NCBI GenBank assembly: GCA_965200825.1
Contig: OZ241385.1
Span: 2,356,001-2,420,000, forward strand
Origin: Bin80 sp026709335
Lineage (GTDB): Bacteria; Bacteroidota; Rhodothermia; Rhodothermales; Bin80
Direction of reading: 5' to 3'
Length of the DNA: 64,000 nt
The position numbers were made by a program, and so were the translations under genes. The notes beneath the pieces were generated by a model that saw only the letters and a program-made list of their open reading frames with translations, was not told where the DNA came from and searched no databases. This document shows positions 45,562 to 55,377 of the stretch, one piece after another; within the stretch, counting starts at the first letter, position 1, and the number at the start of each line of letters is the position of its first letter.

Positions 45562-45771
45562 TCACTTTGTCTTTCCATACCTGCGACGGAATTTTTCAAC
45601 ACGACCGGCAGTATCCACATACTGACGACGTCCTGTATAGAACGGGTGATTCGTGCTGTCAACATCTGAAACATACTCGTCAGATGGCATGGTCGAGCGT
45701 GTTTCAAACTCTGTCCCGTCTGCAAGGCGGACCTTGAGTGGACTATAATTTGGATGAATTCCTTTTTTCAT
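45562..45771 (-). CDS. rpmE: 50S ribosomal protein L31
   Basis: A 69-residue protein: MKKGIHPNYSPLKVRLADGT, then STMPSDEYVSDVDSTNHPFYTG and a basic tail. The length is that of L31 without the type B insertion, yet none of the four zinc-binding cysteines of the type A C+ form are present, so it is a zinc-independent (C-) form. Located between uvrB and the pyrimidine phosphorylase. Confidence 0.95.
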   Translation of the reverse strand: MKKGIHPNYSPLKVRLADGTEFETRSTMPSDEYVSDVDSTNHPFYTGRRQYVDTAGRVEKFRRRYGKTK

Positions 45772-45802
45772 AACACATCAGGTATACAACGATATTGGAA
45801 GT

Positions 45803-47902
45803 TCAATTGAGTTGTTCTGTTTGAGTTCCATTTTTGAGCAGCCTTTCAGTGCGAGCGATTGTATCTCGAAGCATTGCAGCTCTCTCAAACTCCATCTTCT
45901 CGGCAGCTTCAAGCATTTCGGAATTCATCTTTTTGATTAAATCGATTTTTTCTTCGTCGGTGAGCAGCTTGATCAGGGGATCTTCAAAATCTTTTGATTC
46001 GTCTGGAATTTCTGTCAGTTGCTTGGATGAGGGCTCGCCGCCAGGCTCTCGTTGTTCTGCAACTACGGTTCCGCGAAGTATATCAGTTCGATCCTTGCGT
46101 ACGGTCTCAGGGGTAATCCCATGTTCTTCATTGTATGCAATCTGTTTTGTACGGCGGCGTTGGGTTTCATCCAGCATCCGTTGCATACTCCCGGTAATTT
46201 TGTCTGCGTACAGAATGATTTTGCTGTTAATATTTCGAGCGGCGCGCCCGGCTGTCTGAATCAATGCGCGATCACTTCGGAGGAACCCTTCTTTGTCTGC
46301 ATCAATGATTGCAACAAGAGACACCTCCGGTAAATCAAGTCCTTCGCGGAGCAGGTTGACGCCAACGAGCACGTCGAACGTGCCAAGCCTGAGATCACGT
46401 AGTAATTCAACTCTGGTTAAAGCATCAATGTCAGAATGCAGGTACCTGACCCGAATTCCAAATGATTCCAGATAGTTTGTCAAATCTTCCGACATACGTT
46501 TTGTAAGCGTTGTAACCAGGGTCCGCTCATTGCGGGAGTTCACTTCGCGGACCTCTTCTAGCAGGTCATCAATCTGGTTTTTGCTTGGTCGTATCACCAC
46601 AGGTGGATCGGGGATACCGGTGGGGCGAATGACTTGCTCAACCAATTCGCCTTCGGATTTCATCAATTCATAGTCACTTGGGGTAGCGCTCAGGTAGATT
46701 GTATGTCGCTGCCTTATTTCGTACTCATCAAAAGTCATTGGTCGATTGTCAAGAGCAGATGGTAGCCGGAAGCCATGTTCAACCAGGGTGAGCTTGCGGG
46801 CCCGGTCCCCGTTATACATGGCACGTACCTGCGGAATGGTTGCATGACTTTCATCGACGATCAGAAGAAAATCATCCGGAAAGTAATCCATGAGGCAGTA
46901 TGGGCGCTGCCCCTCTTCAAGTCCGCTCATGTGGCGGCTGTAATTTTCAATTCCGGAACAATATCCAAGTTCACGGATCATTTCGAGATCAAAGAGGGTG
47001 CGCTGTTCCAGTCGCTGAGCTTCCAGCAGTTTTTTATTCTGTCGGAGCACGGCTAAGCGCCATTGAAGTTCTTCTTCAATGGCTGCAATGGCGCGATCAA
47101 TCTGCTTTTGTGGTGTTACGAAAATACGAGCAGGATAAATGGTGAAGATTCCATGTTCATGGTAAACCGTTGCTCCTGTGAGGGGATCAATTACTGTGAT
47201 CTCCTCAATCTCGTTTCCCCAGAAAAGGATACGGAAAGCGATGTCGTCCGAAGATGTGGGGAAAATGTCAACCGTGTCGCCGCGTACGCGGAAGGTTCCG
47301 GGTTGCAACTCGGTATCGTTGCGTTGATAGAAGATGTCAATCAGTTTCAGCAACAGATCATTTCGGTCGATTTTCTGACCGCATGAAAGCTGGACAATTT
47401 GGGAGAGATATTCCTGCGGGGATCCCAGGCCGTAGATACAGGAAACGCTTGCGACAACAATCACATCTGAACGCCCCGAGACCAGAGCGCTGGTTGCTCG
47501 GAGCCGAAGCCGATCAATGCGGTCATTGATGGAGAGATCCTTTTCGATGTAGGTATCGCTTTGAACGATGTAAGCTTCGGGCTGGTAATAATCGTAGTAA
47601 GAAATAAAAAACTCAACTGCATTGTTAGGGAAAAACTGACGAAATTCCGCGTAAAGCTGAGCGGCAAGCGTTTTATTGTGGCTCATGACAAGCGTTGGCT
47701 TGCCAAGATTCTGGATGACATTGCTGATGGTGAATGTTTTACCAGATCCTGTCACACCGAGCAATGTCTGATGAGCTTTCCCCTGTTGAACTCCTTCGGT
47801 CAGGGATTTAATCGCATCTGGCTGATCTCCAAATGGTTTGAATGGAGCACAGAGTTCAAATTTGTGCTCCTCAGGTTTGTGCTGTAGAGGCGAGTCAGAC
47901 AT
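45803..47902 (-). CDS. uvrB: excinuclease ABC subunit B
   Basis: A 699-residue DNA-repair helicase-like protein from the ATG at 47902; a GTG at 47950 would add sixteen poorly matching residues. Walker A is LLGVTGSGKTFTISNV; the beta-hairpin is ISYYDYYQPEAYIVQSDTY, and YLSATPSDYEL, RVRYLHSDIDALTRVELLRDL-type and NLLREGLDLPEVSLVAI are helicase motifs. A C-terminal UVR motif (AAEKMEFERAAMLRDTI) contacts UvrC. It verifies lesions loaded by UvrA. Confidence 0.97.
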   Translation of the reverse strand: MSDSPLQHKPEEHKFELCAPFKPFGDQPDAIKSLTEGVQQGKAHQTLLGVTGSGKTFTISNVIQNLGKPTLVMSHNKTLAAQLYAEFRQFFPNNAVEFFISYYDYYQPEAYIVQSDTYIEKDLSINDRIDRLRLRATSALVSGRSDVIVVASVSCIYGLGSPQEYLSQIVQLSCGQKIDRNDLLLKLIDIFYQRNDTELQPGTFRVRGDTVDIFPTSSDDIAFRILFWGNEIEEITVIDPLTGATVYHEHGIFTIYPARIFVTPQKQIDRAIAAIEEELQWRLAVLRQNKKLLEAQRLEQRTLFDLEMIRELGYCSGIENYSRHMSGLEEGQRPYCLMDYFPDDFLLIVDESHATIPQVRAMYNGDRARKLTLVEHGFRLPSALDNRPMTFDEYEIRQRHTIYLSATPSDYELMKSEGELVEQVIRPTGIPDPPVVIRPSKNQIDDLLEEVREVNSRNERTLVTTLTKRMSEDLTNYLESFGIRVRYLHSDIDALTRVELLRDLRLGTFDVLVGVNLLREGLDLPEVSLVAIIDADKEGFLRSDRALIQTAGRAARNINSKIILYADKITGSMQRMLDETQRRRTKQIAYNEEHGITPETVRKDRTDILRGTVVAEQREPGGEPSSKQLTEIPDESKDFEDPLIKLLTDEEKIDLIKKMNSEMLEAAEKMEFERAAMLRDTIARTERLLKNGTQTEQLN

Positions 47903-48583
47903 TCGGGAAGTAAACTGAAATTGGAGCGAATTGTTGTGGTCAACGAACACGAAAATTCGAGGCGTAATCTTTCATCAAAGAGTGTCTATCCCGAACGGTT
48001 GATGGATCTCGTGATTCCTCATTTGTAGAGATTATCGACCTCTCAGTCATTTTTATATCACTACGAGATGGCAAACTTGGGTTGTCAGAGATCATCCCCC
48101 AACTCGTCTGGTGTCTTTGGATACTGTTGAAATATTGATGAAGCCATGCAAATACTCAATCACTTAACGATCCTAATCTCAGAGCTGTTTATCAACCTGC
48201 TGGACAGGATACGGCATGAATATTGCAGGGCCTATCACCAGATCAGTGAAGTATTACCTAGACAGAGAGAATTCTCGAACATTCAAATCCAATCCAAAGA
48301 TCTAGCCCGCTTAAAAATGGAAGCCTCAGTTTTTCCAGAGACCCATTCTCAAAGCTCTGTACGAAAGGCAGCCATTGAGACTAGGGTCTGCGTTGCCTTC
48401 TGTAGTCAATACACACGAAAACGATTAAAATGGGTATGGGTACAGAGCCTGCAAACATATTTGGAAATCACCTCCACATGTGTGATACTAAAGCAAGTGA
48501 GAACTGTCGGAGCTTCTTCAATGATGCATAGAGGAATATGATTTTCCACTTCGAGATCCGTATGGTTCTTTTATGGAGGACGC

Positions 48584-48709
48584 ATGAATTATAATCAGTT
48601 GTTGTTTGCTGGAACGTATTCATGGTTTGGTATTACCAATTCCAACGGGAGAGCGTTGATCTTTAATCGAGGCTTGGGGCAGAATGGTGCGGAGCAGTGT
48701 CAGTCATGA
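48584..48709 (+). CDS. possible 41-residue small protein
   Basis: ATG preceded by GGAGG with a 6-nt spacing, one of the few strong ribosome sites in the window. It encodes MNYNQLLFAGTYSWFGITNS and ends GAEQCQS. The stop overlaps the next small frame by ATGA. No homology can be assigned; it may be a short pseudogene. Confidence 0.25.
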   Translation: MNYNQLLFAGTYSWFGITNSNGRALIFNRGLGQNGAEQCQS

Positions 48710-48834
48710 AAAAAGATGTTTTTCGGATCACTGAAGCGGTCAATCAGTTGGACTCGATTTGCGGGACGCTCGTGATCATCACTGGGGAAAATAATGTCGG
48801 AGTAAGGATGATGATTGAATGGGATCGGGGCTGA
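48706..48834 (+). CDS. possible 42-residue small protein
   Basis: Starts in ATGA overlap with the preceding short frame. It encodes MKKDVFRITEAVNQLDSICG then a hydrophobic VIITGENNVGVRMMIEW. No family recognised; supported only by the translational-coupling arrangement. Confidence 0.22.
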   Translation: MKKDVFRITEAVNQLDSICGTLVIITGENNVGVRMMIEWDRG

Positions 48835-48921
48835 TGATCGCGAAATTGAGAACATCCTGACAGGATGACATTTTCATGTAAACGAGTGGGTTAATAATTA
48901 TTTTTTTACAAGGCTTTTAGC

Positions 48922-50805
48922 ATGTTACGATTTCTGGTATGCGGGCTGTGTGCCTTTGTATTTTTTGTTGCATCTTTGGATGCGCAGCCATTCACATTTT
49001 CGTCAATCAGGCCCATTTCGTTAAATGAAATTGAGCATGGTCAGATTCTGTATGCCGATCTGGATCGAGATGGCATATTCGATTTGTTTGGAACAGGAAA
49101 CTCCGAGAACCTAGCTCCATTTGTACCGAGAACCTATATCGCATTAAGCCAGGAGCCCTACTTCTTTTCTGATGGAAGTGAGGGGCTGAGATTCTCCGAG
49201 CGGGCTCTGGGCCAGGGACTCTGGCAGAGTTCTATGGCAATGACTGATTTTAACAGAGATGGCCTTATTGATATTGTTGTTTCCGGTAGAATTCATAATG
49301 GATCAAATTTTGATACGAGGCCACTTCAGGGAGTAACATATCTGTATCAAGGTGGTTCTTCAACTTCCTTCAGGGCCGTCTCTTCAAATCTCTTGGGCGT
49401 TTATGGGGGACGGGTCAGTGCTGCTGATATAGATGGGGATGGAGATGAGGATTTACTGATTATGGGTTTGCGTAACCCCGAAGAAATTGTTGCCTCGTTT
49501 TATTACAATGTTGGAGGTACGTTTGAACCAGTGATTTTTCCATTTGAACCACTCGCAATGGGAGACGTCGAGTGGGCCGACATTGATAACGACGGTGATC
49601 TTGATTTGGCTATCTCAGGAGTATCCAGTACGGGGGCGTTCAGGACGAAGCTATATCGTAACAATGGACGGGGAGATTTCTCGGAGTACGCCTCTAGCCT
49701 TCCGGGGCTTGCCTTCTCCGCAATGGATTGGGGAGACTACGACAACGATGGCGATTTGGATTTAGCACTAAGTGGTGGACAATTTCATGGTACGAAGTAC
49801 TTTGAGCCTGTCGTTCAGATTTGGCGCAATGATAGTGGGCGCCTCGTAGATTCCGGTATTCAATTGGCTTCTGTGATGCATGGTGATTTGGCATGGGGGG
49901 ATTATGACAGCGATGGAGGCCTGGATTTAGTCGTAGTTGGTAGAACAGGGCTACGGAATGAACGATCAGGCTTGATTTATCGGAACGAGGAGGGAAATCT
50001 GATTCCTCGAATTTCTATATCTGGAGCGGCCGCTTCCAATGCTATATGGGGGGATTACGATGGAGATAATGATCTGGATATGATGATTGCAGGGAGTAAT
50101 GTGAGTGCCAATCCATTGATGCGGATTTATCGAAATAATGCACCAATTGTGAATTCGGCTCCTGATGCTCCTACGAACCTTGAAGCGAAAGAAAGTGGTG
50201 GTGTCATTACACTTACCTGGCAAGAGGCAGGAGATCAGGAGACAGCTTCGGCCTCGTTGAGTTATAATCTTCGGATTGGAACAGTGTCGGGGAAGGATGA
50301 CGTGATGTCTTCATACAGTGATCCAGTTACGGGACACCGATTTCGCTCCGGGAGGGGGAATGCAGGACTACAGTCATCCTGGAAATTATATAAGCTGCCA
50401 GCAGGAGACTACTACTGGAGCGTGCAGGCAATCGACCAAAGTTCCATAGCCTCAGAGTGGTCTGTAGAGGGGCAATTTAGCACTTCGGGCGGTGGAAAAT
50501 TGACCAGTGTAGAAGAATTTCCGTTACACGCTACCACACTTGATGCAGGATATCCGAATCCTTTTCGTGAGGCGGTCACACTTCCGTTTACGCTGGAGGA
50601 CCGGGCACTTGTTGAAATCTCCATTTACAACGTACTTGGAGGCCTTGTAAAGCAGTTGATTCACGCACCTCTTACACAGGGCAATCATCAGGTCCAGTGG
50701 GCAGGAACAGATGAGACGGGAGCTCCCGTGGCTCCAGGACTCTACCTGGCACGGATGAATGCAGGAAGTACACCCCATGTACAACGTATCACCTTGATCC
50801 GTTAA
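48922..50805 (+). CDS. T9SS-secreted FG-GAP/VCBS repeat protein
   Basis: A 627-residue secreted protein with a signal peptide (FFVASLDAQ) and seven calcium-binding-type FG-GAP/VCBS motifs (for example ADLDRDGIFDL, TDFNRDGLIDI, ADIDGDGDEDL, ADIDNDGDLDL, GDYDNDGDLDL), forming a likely beta-propeller over residues 30-400. A fibronectin-III-like domain follows (APDAPTNLEAKESGG, DYYWSVQAIDQSSIAS), then a T9SS sorting domain (AGYPNPF, YNVLGGLVKQ, GLYLARMNAG). A surface adhesion or binding role is inferred. It is followed 15 nt later by a shorter paralogue. Confidence 0.9.
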   Translation: MLRFLVCGLCAFVFFVASLDAQPFTFSSIRPISLNEIEHGQILYADLDRDGIFDLFGTGNSENLAPFVPRTYIALSQEPYFFSDGSEGLRFSERALGQGLWQSSMAMTDFNRDGLIDIVVSGRIHNGSNFDTRPLQGVTYLYQGGSSTSFRAVSSNLLGVYGGRVSAADIDGDGDEDLLIMGLRNPEEIVASFYYNVGGTFEPVIFPFEPLAMGDVEWADIDNDGDLDLAISGVSSTGAFRTKLYRNNGRGDFSEYASSLPGLAFSAMDWGDYDNDGDLDLALSGGQFHGTKYFEPVVQIWRNDSGRLVDSGIQLASVMHGDLAWGDYDSDGGLDLVVVGRTGLRNERSGLIYRNEEGNLIPRISISGAAASNAIWGDYDGDNDLDMMIAGSNVSANPLMRIYRNNAPIVNSAPDAPTNLEAKESGGVITLTWQEAGDQETASASLSYNLRIGTVSGKDDVMSSYSDPVTGHRFRSGRGNAGLQSSWKLYKLPAGDYYWSVQAIDQSSIASEWSVEGQFSTSGGGKLTSVEEFPLHATTLDAGYPNPFREAVTLPFTLEDRALVEISIYNVLGGLVKQLIHAPLTQGNHQVQWAGTDETGAPVAPGLYLARMNAGSTPHVQRITLIR

Positions 50806-50820
50806 AACTTCTGATTATAC

Positions 50821-52467
50821 ATGATTAGACAGGTGGTTATGCTGACTCTCTTTGGAGTTTTTGGCGCGTTCATAGCAGATGCGCAACAAGCCAGCAGATA
50901 TGAAGAACTTCCCTTAACGGATCCTGTGCCGTTGCGTTACGGGGATTCAGCTTTGGGTGATTTTGACCGGGACGGCGATCAGGACCTGATTATGATTGGG
51001 TATGCGGAGGAGGATCCCACCCCCATTCTTGGACGAGACGCCGGCCCAATCGCTGGATATTACAGGAATGACGGAATCACGCAGATTGAAATCGTTAACT
51101 CGTTGGGTGAATCTGAATTAGTAGATGCACTTGCCTTCACTGAATCGAGGAGAGGGCAATCTTTAATTGGTCTTTGGCAAGGTGCAGTGGCGGCGACTGA
51201 TTTTAATCAGGATGGTAGAATGGATATAGGAACACTTGGTCTTGATGCAAGAGGTGATGCAAAGTTCTATGTGTATCGTCATGGGACAGGAGCTTCTATG
51301 TTTTCTCTCGCCTATTCACTTGATGGACTCTATGCCGGTGATTTGGGCTGGGGAGATTTGGACAACGATGGAGATGTTGATCTTGTCGCGTGTGGGCGTA
51401 ACGAGCGGGGAGAGCCCACAACTGTGCATTATGAAAATGTTGGCGCAGCGGGCAATCGTTTCCGAGTTTCAACGAATAACCTGATGGGTGTAGCGGAGTG
51501 TGACCTTGATATCGGAGACTATGATACAGATGGAGATCTGGATTTGGTGATTTCCGGGGTGACGGCCAAGGATGGGTTTATCACGTTGATTTATGATAAT
51601 GTTGGAGGGGGGCGATTGACAAAGACCTCTCACAAGTTCAGATCATATGGCTGGCCATCCGTATCATGGGGCGATTTTGATGCTGATGGAGATTTAGACC
51701 TGGCATATACAGGGGCGAGAATTACGCCATCTTTACTTGAGGGGAGTGCTATCATCTATCGCAACGACTCAGGGATGTTGATTGAAGAAGATCTACTGGT
51801 AGGCGCCTTCACCAATGATCCAACGCCAGGTCGTTACAGCGGCAGCATCGAATGGGCAGATCAAAATAATTCAGGGTACCCAGATTTTGTCATTACAGGA
51901 CTGGAATCTCCGATTTCCTCAGAGAGTACTCAGATTTACGTGAGTGATGCCGGATCTCAATTCATGAAATCTTCTGTAGAAAGCTTTGATGGAGGTGGAC
52001 ATGGCATTGCGACATGGTTTGACCATGACTTTGACTTGAGTTTGGACTTGTTTGTCATGGGAGATGCTCCCAGAGAAGGTGGGCTGGAAATATTTGTCAT
52101 GCAGGGCACGCTTGTTTTTGGCCTGACGCCACCGAGTGCACCAGCAAATCTGACTGCGAATACAAGTGCTACTTCGGTGACTCTTTCATGGGGGGCTGCA
52201 AAGGATGCACATACACCGGATGCCGGATTAACCTATAATTTACGAGTGGGTAAGAGTCCTCAGGGGGTAGATGTGATTTCCCCTCTGGCAGATCCTTCTA
52301 CAGGGCGTCGATTCATCTCTGATCGGGGCAACGTAGATCATAACAGGTCATGGACGCTGAATGGCCTGTCGCCGGGCACCTATTACTGGAGCGTTCAGGC
52401 ATTAGATCAGGCTTTTTCTTCATCTAAATTTTCAGAGGAAGGCGTTTTTGAAATTACTAGAAATTAA
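50821..52467 (+). CDS. FG-GAP/VCBS repeat paralogue lacking a sorting domain
   Basis: A 548-residue secreted protein with a signal peptide (LFGVFGAFIADAQ) and six FG-GAP-type motifs (GDFDRDGDQDL, TDFNQDGRMDI, GDLDNDGDVDL, GDYDTDGDLDL, GDFDADGDLDL, ADQNNSGYPDF). A fibronectin-III-like domain ends it (APANLTANTSATS, YYWSVQALDQAFSS). It resembles its upstream neighbour (48922-50805) in order and text, but stops at EITRN after the fibronectin domain; no T9SS sorting domain follows in any frame. Either it is held by other means or it has lost its tail. The 15-nt gap suggests co-transcription. Confidence 0.85.
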   Translation: MIRQVVMLTLFGVFGAFIADAQQASRYEELPLTDPVPLRYGDSALGDFDRDGDQDLIMIGYAEEDPTPILGRDAGPIAGYYRNDGITQIEIVNSLGESELVDALAFTESRRGQSLIGLWQGAVAATDFNQDGRMDIGTLGLDARGDAKFYVYRHGTGASMFSLAYSLDGLYAGDLGWGDLDNDGDVDLVACGRNERGEPTTVHYENVGAAGNRFRVSTNNLMGVAECDLDIGDYDTDGDLDLVISGVTAKDGFITLIYDNVGGGRLTKTSHKFRSYGWPSVSWGDFDADGDLDLAYTGARITPSLLEGSAIIYRNDSGMLIEEDLLVGAFTNDPTPGRYSGSIEWADQNNSGYPDFVITGLESPISSESTQIYVSDAGSQFMKSSVESFDGGGHGIATWFDHDFDLSLDLFVMGDAPREGGLEIFVMQGTLVFGLTPPSAPANLTANTSATSVTLSWGAAKDAHTPDAGLTYNLRVGKSPQGVDVISPLADPSTGRRFISDRGNVDHNRSWTLNGLSPGTYYWSVQALDQAFSSSKFSEEGVFEITRN

Positions 52468-52873
52468 GCAATCAGTCATTGGTGTCTCGCCACGGACTCA
52501 ATTCATAGGAGCTGATTGTTCGGGAATCTGCCTTCCTTGGTTAGCGGTCCGAGAATTCGCAAAATTCAATCCATAAAGCCAACATATTCGTCTGGTTTTT
52601 AAAGGGTTTGCAGTGAGTATTTTTGGTTGAATGGATCATTTTAGATGTAGTTTTTGTAGTCAATGGGTTAGGTCAACTCCAAACCATTCAAGTCTCAGAA
52701 CCTTGAGCGATCTTAATCGTTAGGTTTTCGAAGTGAGTATTGTTGTGAATCCTAGTGGGATCTTTTCCCAATCTTCACGACCGGAAAAACTGGGAAAACA
52801 TTTAAGTAGTCGAACAAGAAATTTCTCAGTCTACTAATTTTTCAAAATACACTTTATTTGGAGGTACATCAAG
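52468..52873. other. intergenic stretch with small repeats before the ADP-ribosylglycohydrolase gene
   Basis: No gene seen. AGTGAGTATTTTTG (52612-52625) recurs with one change at 52732-52745, and TTTTCCCA (52763-52770) pairs with TGGGAAAA (52791-52798). These might be operator sites for the gene at 52874, but nothing proves it. GGAGG at 52860-52864 supports the TTG start. Confidence 0.35.
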
Positions 52874-53659
52874 TTGTCATACGGAGCTATTATAGGGGAC
52901 ATTGTGGGGTCAGTTTACGAGTGGGATCCCATCAAGACAAAAGAGTTTGAATTGTTCAAACCAAACTGCTTTTATACCGATGATACGGTATGTACGGCAG
53001 CGGTCGCGGATATACTCATGAGTAATCCGCCTTCAGTATCCGAGATGTTGCGTCAATGGTGTCGGAATCACTTGGAGCCGAACAAAGGCTATGGCGGTAA
53101 CTTTTTGACTTGGGTTATCACTGACGACGCAGGAGCTTATGATAGCTACGGGAACGGATCGGCAATGAGGGTATCACCTGCGGCTTTCCTTAATCGAAAT
53201 CAGCCGATAGAAAAAGCACTCGAGGCTGCCGACCGGGTAACCTTAGTCACCCATAACCACCCAGAAGGAATCAAGGGAGCACGGGCGACCACGCTTGCAA
53301 TCTGGCTTGCTTTTCAGGAGTACGAACCGGATCAAATACGTAGCATTGTCACAAGCACATACGAATACGATCTCTCCAGAACCGTTGAAGAGATTCGCCC
53401 TGATTATGAATTTGATGTAACTTGTCAGGGAAGTGTTCCCGAGTCCATCATCTGCGCGCTTGAGTCAACAAGTTATGAAGATGCTATTCGGAACGCGGTT
53501 TCGCTTGGAGGAGATGCAGATACACAAGCCGCAATCGCCGGATCCATCGCAGAAGCCATGCACGGTGTCCCGAAAGATCTTGTGGAAAAGGCAAAGGAAT
53601 ATCTTTCCCCGGATATTATTGCAGTGATGGACAGATTATACAGGAGGATGCATGGATGA
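52874..53659 (+). CDS. ADP-ribosylglycohydrolase-family protein
   Basis: A 261-residue dimetal hydrolase starting at TTG with GGAGG 9 nt before. GAIIGDIVGSVYE, the metal ligands in CFYTDDTVCTAAVAD (Asp36, Asp37), NGSAMRVSPAAF, and the C-terminal GGDADTQAAIAGSIAEA are the family's signature blocks. Such enzymes remove ADP-ribose from Arg or other residues, or act on related ligands. No ADP-ribosyltransferase partner is seen nearby, so its substrate is open. The upstream gap holds small repeats. Confidence 0.9.
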   Translation: MSYGAIIGDIVGSVYEWDPIKTKEFELFKPNCFYTDDTVCTAAVADILMSNPPSVSEMLRQWCRNHLEPNKGYGGNFLTWVITDDAGAYDSYGNGSAMRVSPAAFLNRNQPIEKALEAADRVTLVTHNHPEGIKGARATTLAIWLAFQEYEPDQIRSIVTSTYEYDLSRTVEEIRPDYEFDVTCQGSVPESIICALESTSYEDAIRNAVSLGGDADTQAAIAGSIAEAMHGVPKDLVEKAKEYLSPDIIAVMDRLYRRMHG

Positions 53660-53937
53660 AAAATATATTTCCACTCCCTGAAACGGCATAAAAGAAGTTG
53701 CAGGGGCGAGTAATGATGCATGCCCCCGAAGATCATTCTTCGCTTTCTCACTCGGTGTTACTGTGCCCAAATCTGTTTCAAAGCTCTCCGAATTGGAGAT
53801 GCGATTTCCATTCGATCTGTCTCCGTGGGGAAAATAGTTCCACGTTGAGATTGGATTTTTCGAACATTTCTGCTTACCTGTCGTGAAGCAATTTTCATTC
53901 ACTCAAACCCACACTGTAGAATGAATTTGCACCGGAG

Positions 53938-55071
53938 TCACTTATTTTCAACAGGAGATTTGAAGTTATAGTCGACCTCTTCCGGCTCAGCAATCCAATC
54001 TGCAACAAACACATTTGTGTCCCGGCTGGGTGTTCGGGTAATATTTCGATTGGAGGCAAAGAGTAATCTATTTCCATCAAAGGAGAACATCGGGAACGCA
54101 TCAAATGTATTTGAGTGTGTCACTTTTGTAGTCACACCGGTAGAAATTTCCACCATATAAATCGAAAACGTGGGGCGTCCTCTACCAATACTCTCGTAAT
54201 TAGAGGAATAGATCACATGTTCCCCATCAGGGTGAAAAAATGGCGCCCAGTTTGCACCTGGTGAATCCGTGACCTGTTGCATATTACCCCCATCGATGTC
54301 AGCGACAAAAACATTCAGATCTCCGGGTTCTATCAAGCCCTGACTCAATAGCGCCTGATAGTTTTGTGCATTTTCACCCTCCGGGCGGCTTGCGCGCCAT
54401 ACGATTCTCTTGGAATCTCTGGAAAAGAATGCTCCACCATCATACCCAAGTGTAGAAGTCAGCTGTATGGTTTCTCCGGTAGCGATTTCGTAACGCCATA
54501 AATCCAGATCTCCAGAGCGCGTAGATGTGAAAACAATAAAACGGCCGTCCGGAGATACAGTAGCCTCCGCATCGTAACCCGGACCACCGATGAGGAGCTC
54601 CGGGTTGCTGTAGTCAGATTCCGCTACATAAATATCGAAGGAATCATAGATTGCCCAAACATAACGTTCCCTTGATTCTGGTGGTGGGGGACATTCCGGA
54701 GAGGAAGCATGTGTAGATGCATAAAGAAGCCTCCCATCAGGCAAAAAATAGCCACAGGTTGTGCGGCCCTTTCCAGTTGATACAAGTGTATACTTACCTG
54801 GGATATCAGGATCCATCACATACTGTTGATCACATCCCTGATTGTTGATCTCCGCCCAATCACTCTGAAATATGATCTGTTGATCATCAAACGACCAGTA
54901 AGCCTCGGCATTGTTTCCTCCAAAAGTCAGCTGGCGAATGTTACGCAAGTGAACCTCACCCGCAAAACGGAGGGAATCGGTGGTAGGGTCGTAGTCAGTT
55001 CCGGTTTGATTCAAACCATCTGTTGTACCCGTAACAACCTGAAGCAATAATAGTATTTGTAACACGGTCAA
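53938..55071 (-). CDS. TolB-like PD40 beta-propeller protein
   Basis: A 377-residue exported protein with a short hydrophobic start (LQILLLLQVVTG) and repeated PD40/TolB-type motifs: IRQLTFGGNNAEAYWSFDDQQIIFQSD (in two blocks), EATVSPDGRFIVFTSTRSGDLDLW, YDGGAFFSRDSKRIVWRA, ANWAPFFHPDGEHVIYSS and FDAFPMFSFDGNRLLFASN. Only TTG (55071) or GTG (55065) is available as a start, so its beginning is uncertain. Such propellers bind peptides or proteins in the periplasm. It precedes the DUF4249/TonB pair by a 306-bp gap on the same strand. Confidence 0.82.
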   Translation of the reverse strand: MTVLQILLLLQVVTGTTDGLNQTGTDYDPTTDSLRFAGEVHLRNIRQLTFGGNNAEAYWSFDDQQIIFQSDWAEINNQGCDQQYVMDPDIPGKYTLVSTGKGRTTCGYFLPDGRLLYASTHASSPECPPPPESRERYVWAIYDSFDIYVAESDYSNPELLIGGPGYDAEATVSPDGRFIVFTSTRSGDLDLWRYEIATGETIQLTSTLGYDGGAFFSRDSKRIVWRASRPEGENAQNYQALLSQGLIEPGDLNVFVADIDGGNMQQVTDSPGANWAPFFHPDGEHVIYSSNYESIGRGRPTFSIYMVEISTGVTTKVTHSNTFDAFPMFSFDGNRLLFASNRNITRTPSRDTNVFVADWIAEPEEVDYNFKSPVENK

Positions 55072-55377
55072 AAACTGTTTTGAAATTAGATAACCAAAGC
55101 GCAGTGCATGAATTTAGGCATTAACACACGGCATCTTACGCAACGCGGTTCCAGAGGATATATTGAACTGCTTCCTGTGTGAGCGAATAAGCTGTAACTG
55201 TATATGTTGCTGCCAAGGGGCAATCAAGCGGCAAATCAATCATCTCCAAGGTTCTGAGAAATTAATTGCATGAGCCGTTTTTCCGCAAATCCTGAGAATC
55301 GCAATAGAGAAAATCACTTCTGAAAAATCAGAACGATTATTTCTCAAAAAGGTGTGAATTTTTTGGATGAACGGGGG
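55072..55377. other. intergenic, upstream of the TolB-like gene
   Basis: A 306-bp gap without a recognised gene or clear hairpin; likely carries the promoter of the propeller gene. Confidence 0.4.

Larger units (their letters stand above)
47903..48921. other. 1-kb intergenic stretch, mostly without recognised genes
   Basis: Between divergent uvrB and the first FG-GAP gene. A 131-codon frame (48146-48541) has no recognisable features or start signal. Two very short frames at 48584-48834, described next, are the only part with a gene-like arrangement. The rest shows nothing I can name; it may be decayed coding DNA. Confidence 0.5.

Noticed and set aside
48146..48541. 131-codon frame upstream of the FG-GAP genes
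   Set aside because: No start signal, no domain, cysteine- and arginine-rich in a random way.
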